Assembly (NCBI RefSeq): GCF_000685965.1
Contig: NZ_JMLE01000012.1
Location: 87,175 to 151,174, forward strand
DNA length: 64,000 bases
Reading direction: 5' to 3'
DNA from: Arthrobacter sp. UNC362MFTsu5.1
GTDB lineage: Bacteria; Actinomycetota; Actinomycetes; Actinomycetales; Micrococcaceae
Shown: positions 37,854-46,680 of the stretch, one piece after another
Layout: every line of letters begins with the position of its first letter
Position numbering within the stretch: the stretch's first letter is position 1
Notes under the pieces: generated by a model
Databases searched by the model: none
What the model saw: only the letters and a program-made list of their open reading frames with translations
What the model was told of the DNA's origin: nothing
Translations under genes and position numbers: made by a program

Positions 37854-38573
37854 ATGGATACGGCAGGGGAACTCAAACACGTCTGGGTGCGCAGGCAGCT
37901 CCAGGACCTGGTGGCCACCACGTTGCGGCCCGGGGACGCCCTGCTGGGCGAACGCCAGTTGGAGGAGCAGTTCGGCGTCTCGCGCATCACGGTGCGCCGG
38001 GCCATCTCGGACCTCGTCCAGGACGGCGCCCTGGTCCGGATCAAGGGCAAGGGGACCTTCGTCTCGCACGGGCTGGTCCGTTCGACCCTGCACCTGGCCT
38101 CCTTCAATGAGGACATGCGGGCGGCCGGCTTCGAACCCAGCACCCGCGTCATTACGGCCTCCACCGCGGAGCCGCCCGCGGCGGCGTCCGAGCACCTGGG
38201 GCTGCCGCCGGGGCAGGAGGCCTACCAGGTCCGCAGGCTGCGCCTGGCCAACGGGGCACCCGTCAGCGTGGACGAATCCTGGCTCCCGCCCCGACTCCTG
38301 CCGGACCTGCTCTCGGAGGACCTGACGGGGTCCCTCTACCGCGTCCTCGCCGCGTCCGGCCATCCGGTGCAGCATGTGGAACAGACCGTGGAGGCCGCCG
38401 CCGCCCCGGAGGACACGGCGGCCCTGCTGGACATCGAGCCCGGGGCGCCGGTGCTCCTCTTCAGGCGCCGTTCGTTTACCGGCCAGGAAGACCCGGGCAC
38501 ACCTATCGAGTACTCCATCTCGACGTACCGCTCCGACCGGTACCAGGTCTCGATGCGGCTGGCGCTGGGCTGA
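37854..38573 (+). CDS. GntR/HutC-family regulator, DasR/NagR-like
   Basis: 239 residues: GntR winged HTH (about 10-75; LGERQLEEQFGVSRITVRRAISDL) and UTRA effector domain (about 90-235). Members repress GlcNAc genes and respond to glucosamine-6-phosphate. The palindrome at 36971 is a near-consensus site for this family. It starts 4 bp after the EIIA stop, with AGGG before the ATG, and seems co-transcribed with the PTS genes. The call as DasR is inferred from HTH, context and operator. Confidence 0.9.
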   Translation: MDTAGELKHVWVRRQLQDLVATTLRPGDALLGERQLEEQFGVSRITVRRAISDLVQDGALVRIKGKGTFVSHGLVRSTLHLASFNEDMRAAGFEPSTRVITASTAEPPAAASEHLGLPPGQEAYQVRRLRLANGAPVSVDESWLPPRLLPDLLSEDLTGSLYRVLAASGHPVQHVEQTVEAAAAPEDTAALLDIEPGAPVLLFRRRSFTGQEDPGTPIEYSISTYRSDRYQVSMRLALG

Positions 38574-38618
38574 CCTGCCCCGCCCAACGCCCAACCCAAC
38601 GCCCCGCCCGACGCCCCG

Positions 38619-38684
38619 CCCAACTAGGTCGCAGCAGGTGTCGTTTTGGGCCGTCAAAACGACACCTGCTGCTACTCACTTGGG
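38619..38684. repeat. dispersed 66-bp inverted repeat, family B copy 1
   Basis: Outer ends CCCAA/TTGGG and a perfect 17-bp inner stem (38631-38647 with 38656-38672). It lies between the GntR and prephenate dehydratase genes. A second 66-bp copy is at 45483. A CCCAACGCC-rich low-complexity tract (38578-38618) leads into it. Confidence 0.85.
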
Positions 38685-38717
38685 CGGGCGGGCGCGAGTC
38701 GTGAAACCATACGGATC

Positions 38718-39575
38718 GTGACCCAGAAAATTGCGTACCAGGGTGAGCCCGGCGCCAACTCAAATATCGCGTGCATGCAGATGTTCCCCGGCGTGGAAAG
38801 CGTTCCGTGCGCCAGCTTTGAAGATGCCTTCGAACTGGTGTCCACGGGAGCCGCCGACTTCGCCATGATCCCGATCGAGAACTCGATCGCCGGCCGGGTG
38901 GCGGACATCCACATCCTGCTGCCGCAGTCCCGACTGCAGATCGTGGGCGAGTTCTTCCTGCCCATTCACTTCGACCTGCTGGGCATCCCCGGCAGCACCA
39001 TCGAAGGGGCCACCGAGGTCCACAGCCACATCCATGCCCTGGGACAGTGCCGGCGCCTCATCCGCGAAGCCGGGCTGCGCCCCGTTATCGCAGGAGACAC
39101 CGCGGGTTCCGCCCGTGAAGTCCGGGAATGGAACGACCCCGCCAAACTGTCCCTCGCTCCCCCGCTCGCAGCCAGCATTTACGGCCTCGAGGTGCTGGCC
39201 TCACGGGTGGAGGATGACCCGTCCAACACCACCCGCTTCGTGGTCCTCGCTCCCGAAAAGGACCTGCCGACCAGGGAGGATCTGCCCGGACCGGCTGTGA
39301 CCAGCTTCCTGTTCCGGGTCCGCAATGTTCCGTCTGCACTCTTCAAGGCGCTCGGCGGGTTCGCCACTAACGGCGTGAACATGACGCGGCTGGAAAGCTA
39401 CATGGTGGGCAATGAGTTCGCCGCCACCATGTTCATGGCCGACGTCGAGGGCCACCCGGAGGACCTGCCGTTGAAGCTCGCCCTGGAGGAACTGGACTTC
39501 TTCACTACCGAGGTGCGCATCCTGGGCGTCTACGCCGCCGCAGACTACCGGACGGCGCAGGCCACCGCTGCCTGA
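38718..39575 (+). CDS. pheA: prephenate dehydratase
   Basis: 285 residues. It converts prephenate to phenylpyruvate in phenylalanine biosynthesis. It has the PDT motif start KIAYQGEPGANSN, IENSIAGRV, the conserved NTTRFVVLA (Thr-Arg-Phe) and a C-terminal ACT domain (about 200-280; TSFLFRVRNVPSALFKALGGFA) for feedback by phenylalanine. The GTG start matches the family N-terminus; the ribosome binding site is weak. It stands alone between repeat B1 and the convergent hydroxylase gene. Confidence 0.93.
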   Translation: MTQKIAYQGEPGANSNIACMQMFPGVESVPCASFEDAFELVSTGAADFAMIPIENSIAGRVADIHILLPQSRLQIVGEFFLPIHFDLLGIPGSTIEGATEVHSHIHALGQCRRLIREAGLRPVIAGDTAGSAREVREWNDPAKLSLAPPLAASIYGLEVLASRVEDDPSNTTRFVVLAPEKDLPTREDLPGPAVTSFLFRVRNVPSALFKALGGFATNGVNMTRLESYMVGNEFAATMFMADVEGHPEDLPLKLALEELDFFTTEVRILGVYAAADYRTAQATAA

Positions 39576-39646
39576 CGGAGTTCCCGGGCGGCCCAGTTTC
39601 GTGAACTCCTTGAGCACGTCGGCCAGCACCGGCCGGGCCGTTGCCG

Positions 39647-41563
39647 TCAGACCCCCGCGCGCTTGCCGGAGGCCAGGAGGGGCGCGAAGAATGCACCAAG
39701 TTCAGCCGTCGCGGTCAGGGGAAGGACATCGGCCACGTACTGGTCCGGCCGCACCACCACCACGACGCCGCCGCGGTCCAGCCCGCGCAGCTCGAAGATG
39801 TCCGCTTTGGGGTCGGTGGCGTAGACCTTCTCGTAGTCCGTGAGCTGGAACGGCCCCACCTGCGGCTTGAACACCGCCGGAACCGCGTTGATGTCGATGT
39901 CCGCATGGGGCTGCTGGTAGATCACCTTCACGTCGAACCAGGCGTCGGGATCAGCGCCCGACGGCGTGGCCGCCAGCGGCGAGTCCGGCGAGTTCGCGAT
40001 CCACTCGGCGAAGTCGGCCACGGCTGACGCGGCACCCTGCTTTTCGGCGCCCGGGAGGGCGGCGTCAGCGAAGACGTAGATGCGCCACCGCCCGTCCGCC
40101 GTGGCATGGTGGCCCAGGTGCAGCGGGTTGGTGTCGCCCACGCGCACCACGGGGGCCGACTTGAAGCGCTTGCCCACGGGGAAGCCTGCGGCCAGGGCCT
40201 GGTGTTCGGCTTCGGCGGTGAGCATGGAGGGGGCGTACTGGGTCATAAAGCCGGCGGGGAACTCTGCCGTGCTCACGTAGAAGTCCTCGAGCTCGGAGGG
40301 GCTGTCGAATTCCTCGGGTTTCTTCGCCATCATCGTCGACCACTCCTTGTCGAAGTCGATGAGGTTCTTGGCGATGACCTGGCGTTCGTCCGAGTAGGTG
40401 GTCAGCAGGCTCTCGGGGCTGCGGCCCTCGAGGACGTGGCCGAGCTTCCAGGCCAGGTTGAAACCGTCCTGCATGGAAACGTTCATGCCCTGGCCTGCCT
40501 TGGCGCTGTGCGTGTGGCAGGCATCGCCGGTGATGAACACGCGGGGCGTCCGGGTGCCGCGCTGCTCCGGCAGGACGTCGTCGAACCGGTCGGTGAGGCG
40601 GTGGCCCACCTCGTAGACGCTGTGCCAGGCGACGTCGCGGACATCGAGCGTGTAGGGGCGGAGGATCTCGTTCGCCCTGCGGATGATCTCCTCGATGGAG
40701 GTGTTGCGGACGGCACCCTTGTCGCTCGGGTCCACCTCGCCCAGGTCAACGTACATGCGGAACAGGTATCCGCCCTCGCGGGGAATGTGCAGGATGCTGC
40801 CACCGGAGCCGGACTGGATGGCGCACTTCGTGCGGATATCGGGGAAGTCGGTGACGGCGAGGACGTCCATCACACCCCAGGCATGGTTGGCCGCATCGCC
40901 GGCGAGGGTGCAGCCGATCGCGTCGCGGACCTTGCTGCGCGCACCGTCGGCGCCGATCACATACTTGGCCCGGACAATGCGTTCCTTGCCTTCATCGGGG
41001 CCGGCGGTGTGGACCAGCGTCACGGTGACGGGGTATTCGCCTTCCTCGGCGACCTCCAGTCCGCGGAATTCAAAGCCGTAGTCGGGAGCCATGCGCGTGG
41101 GTGAATTGGCCATGAACTCCGCGAAATAGTCCAGCACCCGCGCCTGGTTGACGATGAGGTGCGGGAATTCACTGATGCCCATCTCGTCGTCGACGGCACG
41201 GGCGCCGCGGATGATGCGTGAATGGTCCGCGGGGTCCGGCTTCCAGAACGCCATCTCGGTGATCCGGTACGCCTCGGCGATGATCCGCTCGGCGAAACCG
41301 AAGGCCTGGAAGGTCTCCACGCTCCTCGCCTGGATGCCGTCCGCCTGGCCGATGGGAAGCCTCCCGGCGCGGCGCTCCACGATGCGTGTGGTGATGCCCG
41401 GGAACTGGGACAGCTGGGCGGCGGCGAGCATGCCGGCAGGACCTGTGCCGACAATCAGGACGTCGACCTCGTCGGGAAGTTCCGCGGGCCGGTTGATGCC
41501 AACTCCGGCGGCCGGCTGGACCCTGGGGTCGGTGGACACGTAACCGTGGTGGTGGAACTGCAC
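39647..41563 (-). CDS. flavin-dependent aromatic hydroxylase, MobA-like (3-hydroxybenzoate 4-monooxygenase / phenol 2-monooxygenase family)
   Basis: 638 residues. FAD-binding motif VLIVGTGPAGMLAA (about 35-48), the DG motif GADGARSKVR, the FAD-ribityl motif VFITGDACHTHSAKAGQGMN, and a C-terminal thioredoxin-like domain (about 430-630). Length and layout match MobA, which makes protocatechuate from 3-hydroxybenzoate. Its divergent partner is a homoprotocatechuate operon, so 3-hydroxyphenylacetate is an alternative substrate (inference). Confidence 0.85.
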   Translation of the reverse strand: MQFHHHGYVSTDPRVQPAAGVGINRPAELPDEVDVLIVGTGPAGMLAAAQLSQFPGITTRIVERRAGRLPIGQADGIQARSVETFQAFGFAERIIAEAYRITEMAFWKPDPADHSRIIRGARAVDDEMGISEFPHLIVNQARVLDYFAEFMANSPTRMAPDYGFEFRGLEVAEEGEYPVTVTLVHTAGPDEGKERIVRAKYVIGADGARSKVRDAIGCTLAGDAANHAWGVMDVLAVTDFPDIRTKCAIQSGSGGSILHIPREGGYLFRMYVDLGEVDPSDKGAVRNTSIEEIIRRANEILRPYTLDVRDVAWHSVYEVGHRLTDRFDDVLPEQRGTRTPRVFITGDACHTHSAKAGQGMNVSMQDGFNLAWKLGHVLEGRSPESLLTTYSDERQVIAKNLIDFDKEWSTMMAKKPEEFDSPSELEDFYVSTAEFPAGFMTQYAPSMLTAEAEHQALAAGFPVGKRFKSAPVVRVGDTNPLHLGHHATADGRWRIYVFADAALPGAEKQGAASAVADFAEWIANSPDSPLAATPSGADPDAWFDVKVIYQQPHADIDINAVPAVFKPQVGPFQLTDYEKVYATDPKADIFELRGLDRGGVVVVVRPDQYVADVLPLTATAELGAFFAPLLASGKRAGV

Positions 41564-41610
41564 GGGCTTTCCTCACTTCGTTGTGTGGCTGACTATCGCC
41601 AGGATTTGTG

Positions 41611-41643
41611 TTCTATATTAGAACTTGAAGTTCGATAATAGAA
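41611..41643. promoter_or_regulatory. IclR/PcaR-like operator upstream of the hydroxylase gene
   Basis: Imperfect inverted repeat: TTCTATATTAGAAC (41611-41624) and GTTCGATAATAGAA (41630-41643). The right arm resembles the PcaR consensus (GTTCGATAAT shared). It lies 48 bp before the hydroxylase start on the minus strand. Confidence 0.5.
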
Positions 41644-41720
41644 AAATGCTCTTCATTTCAAAACTGTACGCAGATATGACCCGGGTTACAAGTGCCTTGA
41701 AAACACCCGGAAACAAGGGG

Positions 41721-41749
41721 TTGACGTTACGCCCGTCGTAGGCAATAGT
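41721..41749 (+). promoter_or_regulatory. sigma-A type promoter of the homoprotocatechuate operon
   Basis: TTGACG (41721-41726), a 17-bp spacer and AATAGT (41744-41749). It is 38 bp before the TTG start and immediately upstream of a tandem 12-mer operator. Confidence 0.55.
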
Positions 41750-41750
41750 T

Positions 41751-41774
41751 TTCGTATACGATTTCGTACTCGAT
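41751..41774 (+). promoter_or_regulatory. tandem 12-bp direct repeat, candidate GntR operator
   Basis: TTCGTATACGAT followed directly by TTCGTACTCGAT (10 of 12 identical). The first copy contains the palindrome CGTATACG. Placed over the expected transcript start, a bound regulator would repress. The GntR/FCD gene of the same operon is the natural candidate. Confidence 0.55.
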
Positions 41775-41786
41775 GAGGAGTAACTC

Positions 41787-43280
41787 TTGGAACAGGTCAC
41801 CGACCATCTCCTGGCCGCGGCCCGCAAAGTCATCGCGGTGCACATCAACTACCCCAGCCGGGCAGCCCAGCGCGGCCGCACTCCGGAGCAGCCCTCCTAC
41901 TTCCTGAAGCCCTCGTCCTCGCTGGCAACCGGCTCAGCGGAAGCACCCTCAACAGTGGAACGGCCGGCCGGCTGCGAACTCCTCGGCTACGAGGGCGAGA
42001 TCGCCCTGATCATCGGCAAGCCGGCCCGCCGCGTCAGCGTGGAGGACGCCTGGAGCCACGTCGAATGGATCACCGCCAGCAACGACCTCGGCGTCTACGA
42101 CCTCCGCTACGCGGACAAGGGCTCCAACCTCCGGTCCAAGGGCGGGGACGGCTTCACCCCGGTGGGCCCGGGACTGATTGCAGCTGACGCCGTTACTCCC
42201 GAACAACTGCGCATCCGCACCTGGCACAACGGCAACCTGGTCCAGGACGACACCACTGAAGACCTGCTCTTCCCGTTCGCGCGGCTCGTGGCCGACCTGT
42301 CGCAGCTGCTCACCCTCGAAGAGGGCGACATCATCCTCACCGGCACCCCGGCCGGGGCGTCGGTCGCCAAGCCGGGCGACGTCGTCGAGGTTGAAGTAAG
42401 CACTCCGGACGGCGCCCTCACCACCGGCCGCCTGGTCACCGCCGTGGAGGAAGGCACGACGCCGTTCGCGGACTTCGGCGCCCGGCCCAAGACCGATGAT
42501 CTCCAGCGGGAGGAGGCCTACGGTTCGCGGGAAGCGGCCGGTTTGGCACCCGTGGCGGGCGCCGCCGTCGGGCCCGTCCTTTCCCCGGAGCTGAAGGCCA
42601 AGCTGGAAAGCGTCTGCACCGCCACCCTGTCCTCCCAGCTGCGCAAGCGCGGCCTGAACAACGTCAGCATCGACGGCCTCAGCTCCACCCGGCCGGAGAA
42701 GCGGATCGTGGGCCTGGCCCGGACGCTGCGCTACGTGCCCAACCGCGAAGACCTCTTCAAGACCCACGGCGGCGGATTCAACGCCCAGAAGAAAGCCATC
42801 GACTCCGTCAACGAGGGCGAGATCCTGGTGATGGAGGCCCGCGGCGAAAAGGGCACGGGCACCATCGGCGACATCCTGGCCCTCCGCGCCCAGGTCCGCG
42901 GCGCCGCAGCCATCATCACCGACGGCGGTGTCCGCGACTTCGCCGCCGTGGCCGCCATGGACATGCCCACCTACTACGCCAACCCGCACCCGGCCGTGCT
43001 GGGACGCCGGCACATCCCGTGGGACACGGACATCACCATCGCCTGCGGCGGCACCACCGTGCAGCCCGGGGACATCATCGTGGCCGACTCGGACGGCATC
43101 CTGGTCATCCCGCCGGCCCTCGCCGAAGAACTCGCTGACGACTCCATCGCGCAGGAACGCGAGGAGGTCTTCATCGCCGAAATGGTGGCACAGGGCCACA
43201 GCGTGGACGGCCTCTACCCGCTGAATGCAGAGTGGCGGGGCAAGTATGAGCAATGGGAAGCAGGCAAAGCCAATGACTGA
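41787..43280 (+). CDS. bifunctional-looking fusion: FAH-family hydrolase domain + RraA-family domain
   Basis: 497 residues. The N-terminal part (about 55-230) is an FAH domain (GYEGEIALIIGK, NDLGVYDLR, DIILTGTPAGA), as in HpaG isomerase/decarboxylase. The C-terminal part (about 260-480) is an RraA/HMG-aldolase domain (CTATLSSQLRKRGL, ALRAQVRGAAAIITDGGVRD, CGGTTVQPGDIIVADSDGI). E. coli HpaG has two FAH halves instead. TTG start with GAGGAG 6 nt upstream. It is the first gene of the operon, after a promoter at 41721; its second domain may do the decarboxylation or isomerisation step (inference). Confidence 0.88.
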   Translation: MEQVTDHLLAAARKVIAVHINYPSRAAQRGRTPEQPSYFLKPSSSLATGSAEAPSTVERPAGCELLGYEGEIALIIGKPARRVSVEDAWSHVEWITASNDLGVYDLRYADKGSNLRSKGGDGFTPVGPGLIAADAVTPEQLRIRTWHNGNLVQDDTTEDLLFPFARLVADLSQLLTLEEGDIILTGTPAGASVAKPGDVVEVEVSTPDGALTTGRLVTAVEEGTTPFADFGARPKTDDLQREEAYGSREAAGLAPVAGAAVGPVLSPELKAKLESVCTATLSSQLRKRGLNNVSIDGLSSTRPEKRIVGLARTLRYVPNREDLFKTHGGGFNAQKKAIDSVNEGEILVMEARGEKGTGTIGDILALRAQVRGAAAIITDGGVRDFAAVAAMDMPTYYANPHPAVLGRRHIPWDTDITIACGGTTVQPGDIIVADSDGILVIPPALAEELADDSIAQEREEVFIAEMVAQGHSVDGLYPLNAEWRGKYEQWEAGKAND

Positions 43281-43935
43281 GACGGTGATTGCCGCCGGCA
43301 GCAAATCCGAGCAGGCGTACGCCGCCGTCAAGGCACGGATCGTGGACGGCACCTACTCCCCCGGCTACCGGCTGGTGCTGGCCAAGATCGCCGAAGACCT
43401 GGGCGTCAGCGTTGTCCCGGTCCGCGAAGCCATCCGCCGGCTCGAAGCCGAGGGGCTGGTGAAGTTCGAACGGAACGTCGGCGCCACAGTATCCGGCATC
43501 GACCCCACCGAGTTCCTCTACACGATGCAGACCCTGAGCATCGTCGAAGGTGCGGCCACCGCGCTCTCCGCTCCCCTGATCGGGGCGGCGGACGTGGCCC
43601 GGGCCCGGGCCGTGAACGAGGAAATGCGCGACTGCCTGCAGCATTTCGACCCCGTCCGGTTCACCCGGCTGAACCAGGACTTCCACAGCGTTTTGTTCGA
43701 GCACTGCCCCAACCCGCACATCCTGGACCTGGTCCACCGCGGCTGGAACCGGCTTGCGTCGCTCCGCTCCTCCACCTTCCGGTTCGTACCCGGCAGGGCC
43801 CACGACTCGGTTGACGAACACGAAGCCCTCCTGAAGCTCATTGAAACCGGTGCCGACGCCGACACCATCGAAAAAGCAGCACGGCTCCACCGCAGCGCCA
43901 CCCTGGACGCCTACCTCGCACAAACCAAGCAGTAA
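43273..43935 (+). CDS. GntR-family regulator with FCD domain
   Basis: 220 residues: winged HTH (about 10-75; AKIAEDLGVSVVPVREAIRRLEAEG) and an FCD ligand domain (about 90-215; NQDFHSVLFEHC, HEALLKLIETGD-like) with metal-binding histidines. It probably controls this operon and the divergent hydroxylase in response to an aromatic acid. ATG 43273 overlaps the upstream stop by 8 bp; ATG 43246 would add nine residues. Candidate operator at 41751. Confidence 0.85.
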   Translation: MTETVIAAGSKSEQAYAAVKARIVDGTYSPGYRLVLAKIAEDLGVSVVPVREAIRRLEAEGLVKFERNVGATVSGIDPTEFLYTMQTLSIVEGAATALSAPLIGAADVARARAVNEEMRDCLQHFDPVRFTRLNQDFHSVLFEHCPNPHILDLVHRGWNRLASLRSSTFRFVPGRAHDSVDEHEALLKLIETGADADTIEKAARLHRSATLDAYLAQTKQ

Positions 43936-43954
43936 TGACCACCGATAGGACTCA

Positions 43955-45469
43955 ATGATGACGACTGCCGCAGAAACCACCGCCCACTACGTTCCGCAGG
44001 ACCTGCCCACCCACATCCAGCACTACATCAACGGTGAATTTGTTGATTCGGTGGGCGGCAAGACCTTCGACGTCCTGGACCCGGTGTCCAACACCAACTA
44101 CGCCACCGCCGCCGCCGGGCAGAAAGAGGACATCGACCTCGCCGTTGCCGCGGCCCGCGAAGCCTTCAAGAACGGGCCCTGGCCGAAGATGAAGCCGCGG
44201 GAACGTGCCCGCATCCTGAACAAAATCGCGGATGCCGTCGAAGCCCAGGAGGAGCGCCTGGCCGAACTCGAGACCTTCGACACCGGCCTGCCGATCACCC
44301 AGGCCAAGGGCCAGGCGCTCCGGGCGGCGGAGAACTTCCGCTTCTTCGCGGACCTGATCGTGGCCCAGTTCGACGACGCCATGAAAGTCCCGGGCTCGCA
44401 GATCAACTATGTGAACCGCAAGCCGATCGGCGTCGCCGGGCTCATCACGCCGTGGAACACCCCGTTCATGCTGGAGTCCTGGAAGCTCGCCCCGGCCCTG
44501 GCCACCGGCAATACCGTGGTCCTCAAGCCCGCCGAATTCACCCCGCTCTCCGCCTCGCTCTGGGCGCAGATCTTCAAGGACGCCGGCCTGCCGGACGGGG
44601 TGTTCAACCTGGTCAACGGCCTCGGCGAGGAAGCCGGCGACGCGCTGGTCAAGCACCCGGACGTCCCGCTGATCTCGTTCACCGGCGAGACCACCACGGG
44701 CCAGACGATCTTCCGGAACGCCGCCGCCAACCTCAAGGGCCTCTCGATGGAGCTCGGCGGCAAGTCCCCGTGCGTGGTGTTCGCCGACGCCGACCTGGAT
44801 GCAGCGATCGATTCAGCCCTGTTCGGGGTCTTCTCCCTCAACGGCGAGCGCTGCACCGCCGGCTCGCGCATCCTGGTGGAACGCGCCATCTACGACGAGT
44901 TCTGCGAGAAGTACGCCGCCCGCGCCAAGAACATCGTCGTCGGCGATCCGCATGACCCCAAGACGCAGGTGGGGGCCCTGGTCCACCCGGAGCACTTCGC
45001 GAAGGTGGCCTCCTACGTGGAGATCGGCAAGTCCGAAGGCCGGCTGCTCGCCGGCGGCGGACGGCCGGAGGGCCTGCCCGAAGGCAACTACATTGCCCCC
45101 ACGGTGTTCGCCGACGTCGCCCCTGACGCGCGGATCTTCCAGGAGGAAATCTTTGGCCCGGTGGTGGCGATCACCCCGTTCGAGAACGACGACGAGGCCC
45201 TCGCCCTGGCGAACAACACCAGGTACGGCCTGGCGGCCTACATCTGGACCCAGAACCTCACCCGGGCGCACAACTTTTCCCAGAACGTGGAGGCCGGCAT
45301 GGTGTGGCTGAACAGCCACAACGTCCGCGACCTCCGCACCCCGTTCGGCGGCGTCAAGGCCTCGGGCCTGGGCCACGAGGGCGGCTACCGCTCCATCGAC
45401 TTCTACACCGACCAGCAAGCCGTGCACATCACGCTCGGTTCCGTCCACACCCCTAAGTTCGGCGCCTAG
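43955..45469 (+). CDS. hpaE: 5-carboxymethyl-2-hydroxymuconate semialdehyde dehydrogenase
   Basis: 504 residues of the ALDH superfamily. It oxidises the ring-cleavage product of homoprotocatechuate with NAD. Active-site motifs PWNTPF, ELGGKSPC and GERCTAGSR (catalytic Cys) are intact. Position between the FAH and dioxygenase genes supports HpaE over a generic ALDH. Start ATG 43955 (a second ATG follows immediately), after GATAGGACTCA. Repeat B2 separates it from hpaD. Confidence 0.9.
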   Translation: MMTTAAETTAHYVPQDLPTHIQHYINGEFVDSVGGKTFDVLDPVSNTNYATAAAGQKEDIDLAVAAAREAFKNGPWPKMKPRERARILNKIADAVEAQEERLAELETFDTGLPITQAKGQALRAAENFRFFADLIVAQFDDAMKVPGSQINYVNRKPIGVAGLITPWNTPFMLESWKLAPALATGNTVVLKPAEFTPLSASLWAQIFKDAGLPDGVFNLVNGLGEEAGDALVKHPDVPLISFTGETTTGQTIFRNAAANLKGLSMELGGKSPCVVFADADLDAAIDSALFGVFSLNGERCTAGSRILVERAIYDEFCEKYAARAKNIVVGDPHDPKTQVGALVHPEHFAKVASYVEIGKSEGRLLAGGGRPEGLPEGNYIAPTVFADVAPDARIFQEEIFGPVVAITPFENDDEALALANNTRYGLAAYIWTQNLTRAHNFSQNVEAGMVWLNSHNVRDLRTPFGGVKASGLGHEGGYRSIDFYTDQQAVHITLGSVHTPKFGA

Positions 45470-45482
45470 TCACCACCAGCAG

Positions 45483-45548
45483 CCCAACTGGGTCGCAATT
45501 GTTGTCGTTATGAGCCCCCAAAACGACACTTACTGCTACCTAGTTGGG
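45483..45548. repeat. dispersed 66-bp inverted repeat, family B copy 2
   Basis: Ends CCCAACT and AGTTGGG, with a weaker inner stem (GTCGTT/AACGAC). Same length and near-identical left end (14 of 15) as the copy at 38619. It sits inside the hpa operon, between hpaE and hpaD. Confidence 0.85.
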
Positions 45549-45580
45549 AAAGAAACCCCTTTCAACGAAGAGAGAACACC

Positions 45581-46678
45581 ATGAACAACGTCATCCCGAA
45601 GCCCTCCGTCCCCGCTCCGGACATCGTCCGCTGCGCCTACATGGAAATCGTGGTCACCGACCTCGCCAAGTCCCGCGAGTTCTACGTTGACCTCCTGGGC
45701 CTGCACGTCACCGAAGAAGACGAAAACAACATCTACCTGCGCTCCCTCGAGGAGTTCATCCACCACAACCTGGTGCTGCGCAAGGGGCCCATCGCCGCCG
45801 TCGCCGCTTTTGCCTACCGGGTGAAGTCCCCCGCCGAAGTGGACGCCGCCGAGGCCTACTACAAGGAGCTGGGCTGCCGCACGGAACGCCGCAAGGAAGG
45901 CTTCACCAAGGGCGTCGGCGACTCCGTCCGCGTGGAGGACCCGCTCGGCTTCCCGTATGAGTTCTTCTACGAGGTGGAGCACGTGGAACGCCTCACCCAG
46001 CGCTACGACCTCTACTCTGCCGGGGAACTCGTCCGGCTGGACCACTTCAACCAGGTCACCCCGGACGTGCCCCGCGGCCGCAAGTACCTCGAGGACCTCG
46101 GCTTCCGCGTCTCCGAGGACATCCAGGATTCCGACGGCGTCTCCTACGCCGTGTGGATGCACCGCAAGCAGACCGTCCACGACACCGCCCTCACCGGGGG
46201 CAACGGCCCGCGCATGCACCACGTCGCCTTCGCCACGCACGAGAAGCACAACATCATCCAGATCTGCGACAAGATGGGCGCCCTGCGCATCAGCGACCGG
46301 ATCGAACGCGGTCCCGGCCGGCACGGCGTGTCCAACGCGTTCTACCTCTACATCCTGGACCCGGACGGCCACCGCGTCGAGATCTACACCCAGGACTACT
46401 ACACCGGCGACCCGGACAACCCCACCATCACCTGGGACGTGCACGACAACCAGCGCCGCGACTGGTGGGGCAACCCCGTGGTCCCGTCCTGGTACACCGA
46501 GGCCTCCCTGGTCCTGGACCTCGACGGCAACCCGCAGCCCGTCATCCAGCGCACCGACGCCTCGGAGATGGCCGTGACCGTGGGCGCCGACGGATTCTCC
46601 TACACCCGTAAAACAGAAGGAGAAGGTGCCGACGCCGTCGAACAGAAAACTGGCTTCAAGCTCGGGGCGCAGCTGTAG
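45581..46678 (+). CDS. hpaD: 3,4-dihydroxyphenylacetate 2,3-dioxygenase (homoprotocatechuate, extradiol type I)
   Basis: 365 residues, the size of A. globiformis MndD. The metal ligands are His155 (RLDHFNQV), His214 (MHHVAFAT) and Glu267 (RVEIYTQDYYTG), at the numbering known for MndD and Brevibacterium HPCD. It opens the ring of homoprotocatechuate at the 2,3-bond. The metal (Mn in MndD, Fe in HPCD) cannot be read from sequence. Two vicinal-oxygen-chelate modules are present. The stop is followed 2 bp later by the hydratase ATG. Confidence 0.95.
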   Translation: MNNVIPKPSVPAPDIVRCAYMEIVVTDLAKSREFYVDLLGLHVTEEDENNIYLRSLEEFIHHNLVLRKGPIAAVAAFAYRVKSPAEVDAAEAYYKELGCRTERRKEGFTKGVGDSVRVEDPLGFPYEFFYEVEHVERLTQRYDLYSAGELVRLDHFNQVTPDVPRGRKYLEDLGFRVSEDIQDSDGVSYAVWMHRKQTVHDTALTGGNGPRMHHVAFATHEKHNIIQICDKMGALRISDRIERGPGRHGVSNAFYLYILDPDGHRVEIYTQDYYTGDPDNPTITWDVHDNQRRDWWGNPVVPSWYTEASLVLDLDGNPQPVIQRTDASEMAVTVGADGFSYTRKTEGEGADAVEQKTGFKLGAQL

Positions 46679-46680
46679 CC

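Noticed and set aside
38578..38684. Repeated CCCAACGCC units resembling a CRISPR or satellite array
   Set aside because: Irregular units of under 12 bp with no unique spacers; treated as low-complexity DNA next to repeat B1.
41949..43352. 467-codon minus-strand reading frame opposite the FAH-RraA gene
   Set aside because: Shadow of a gene whose two domains are clear.
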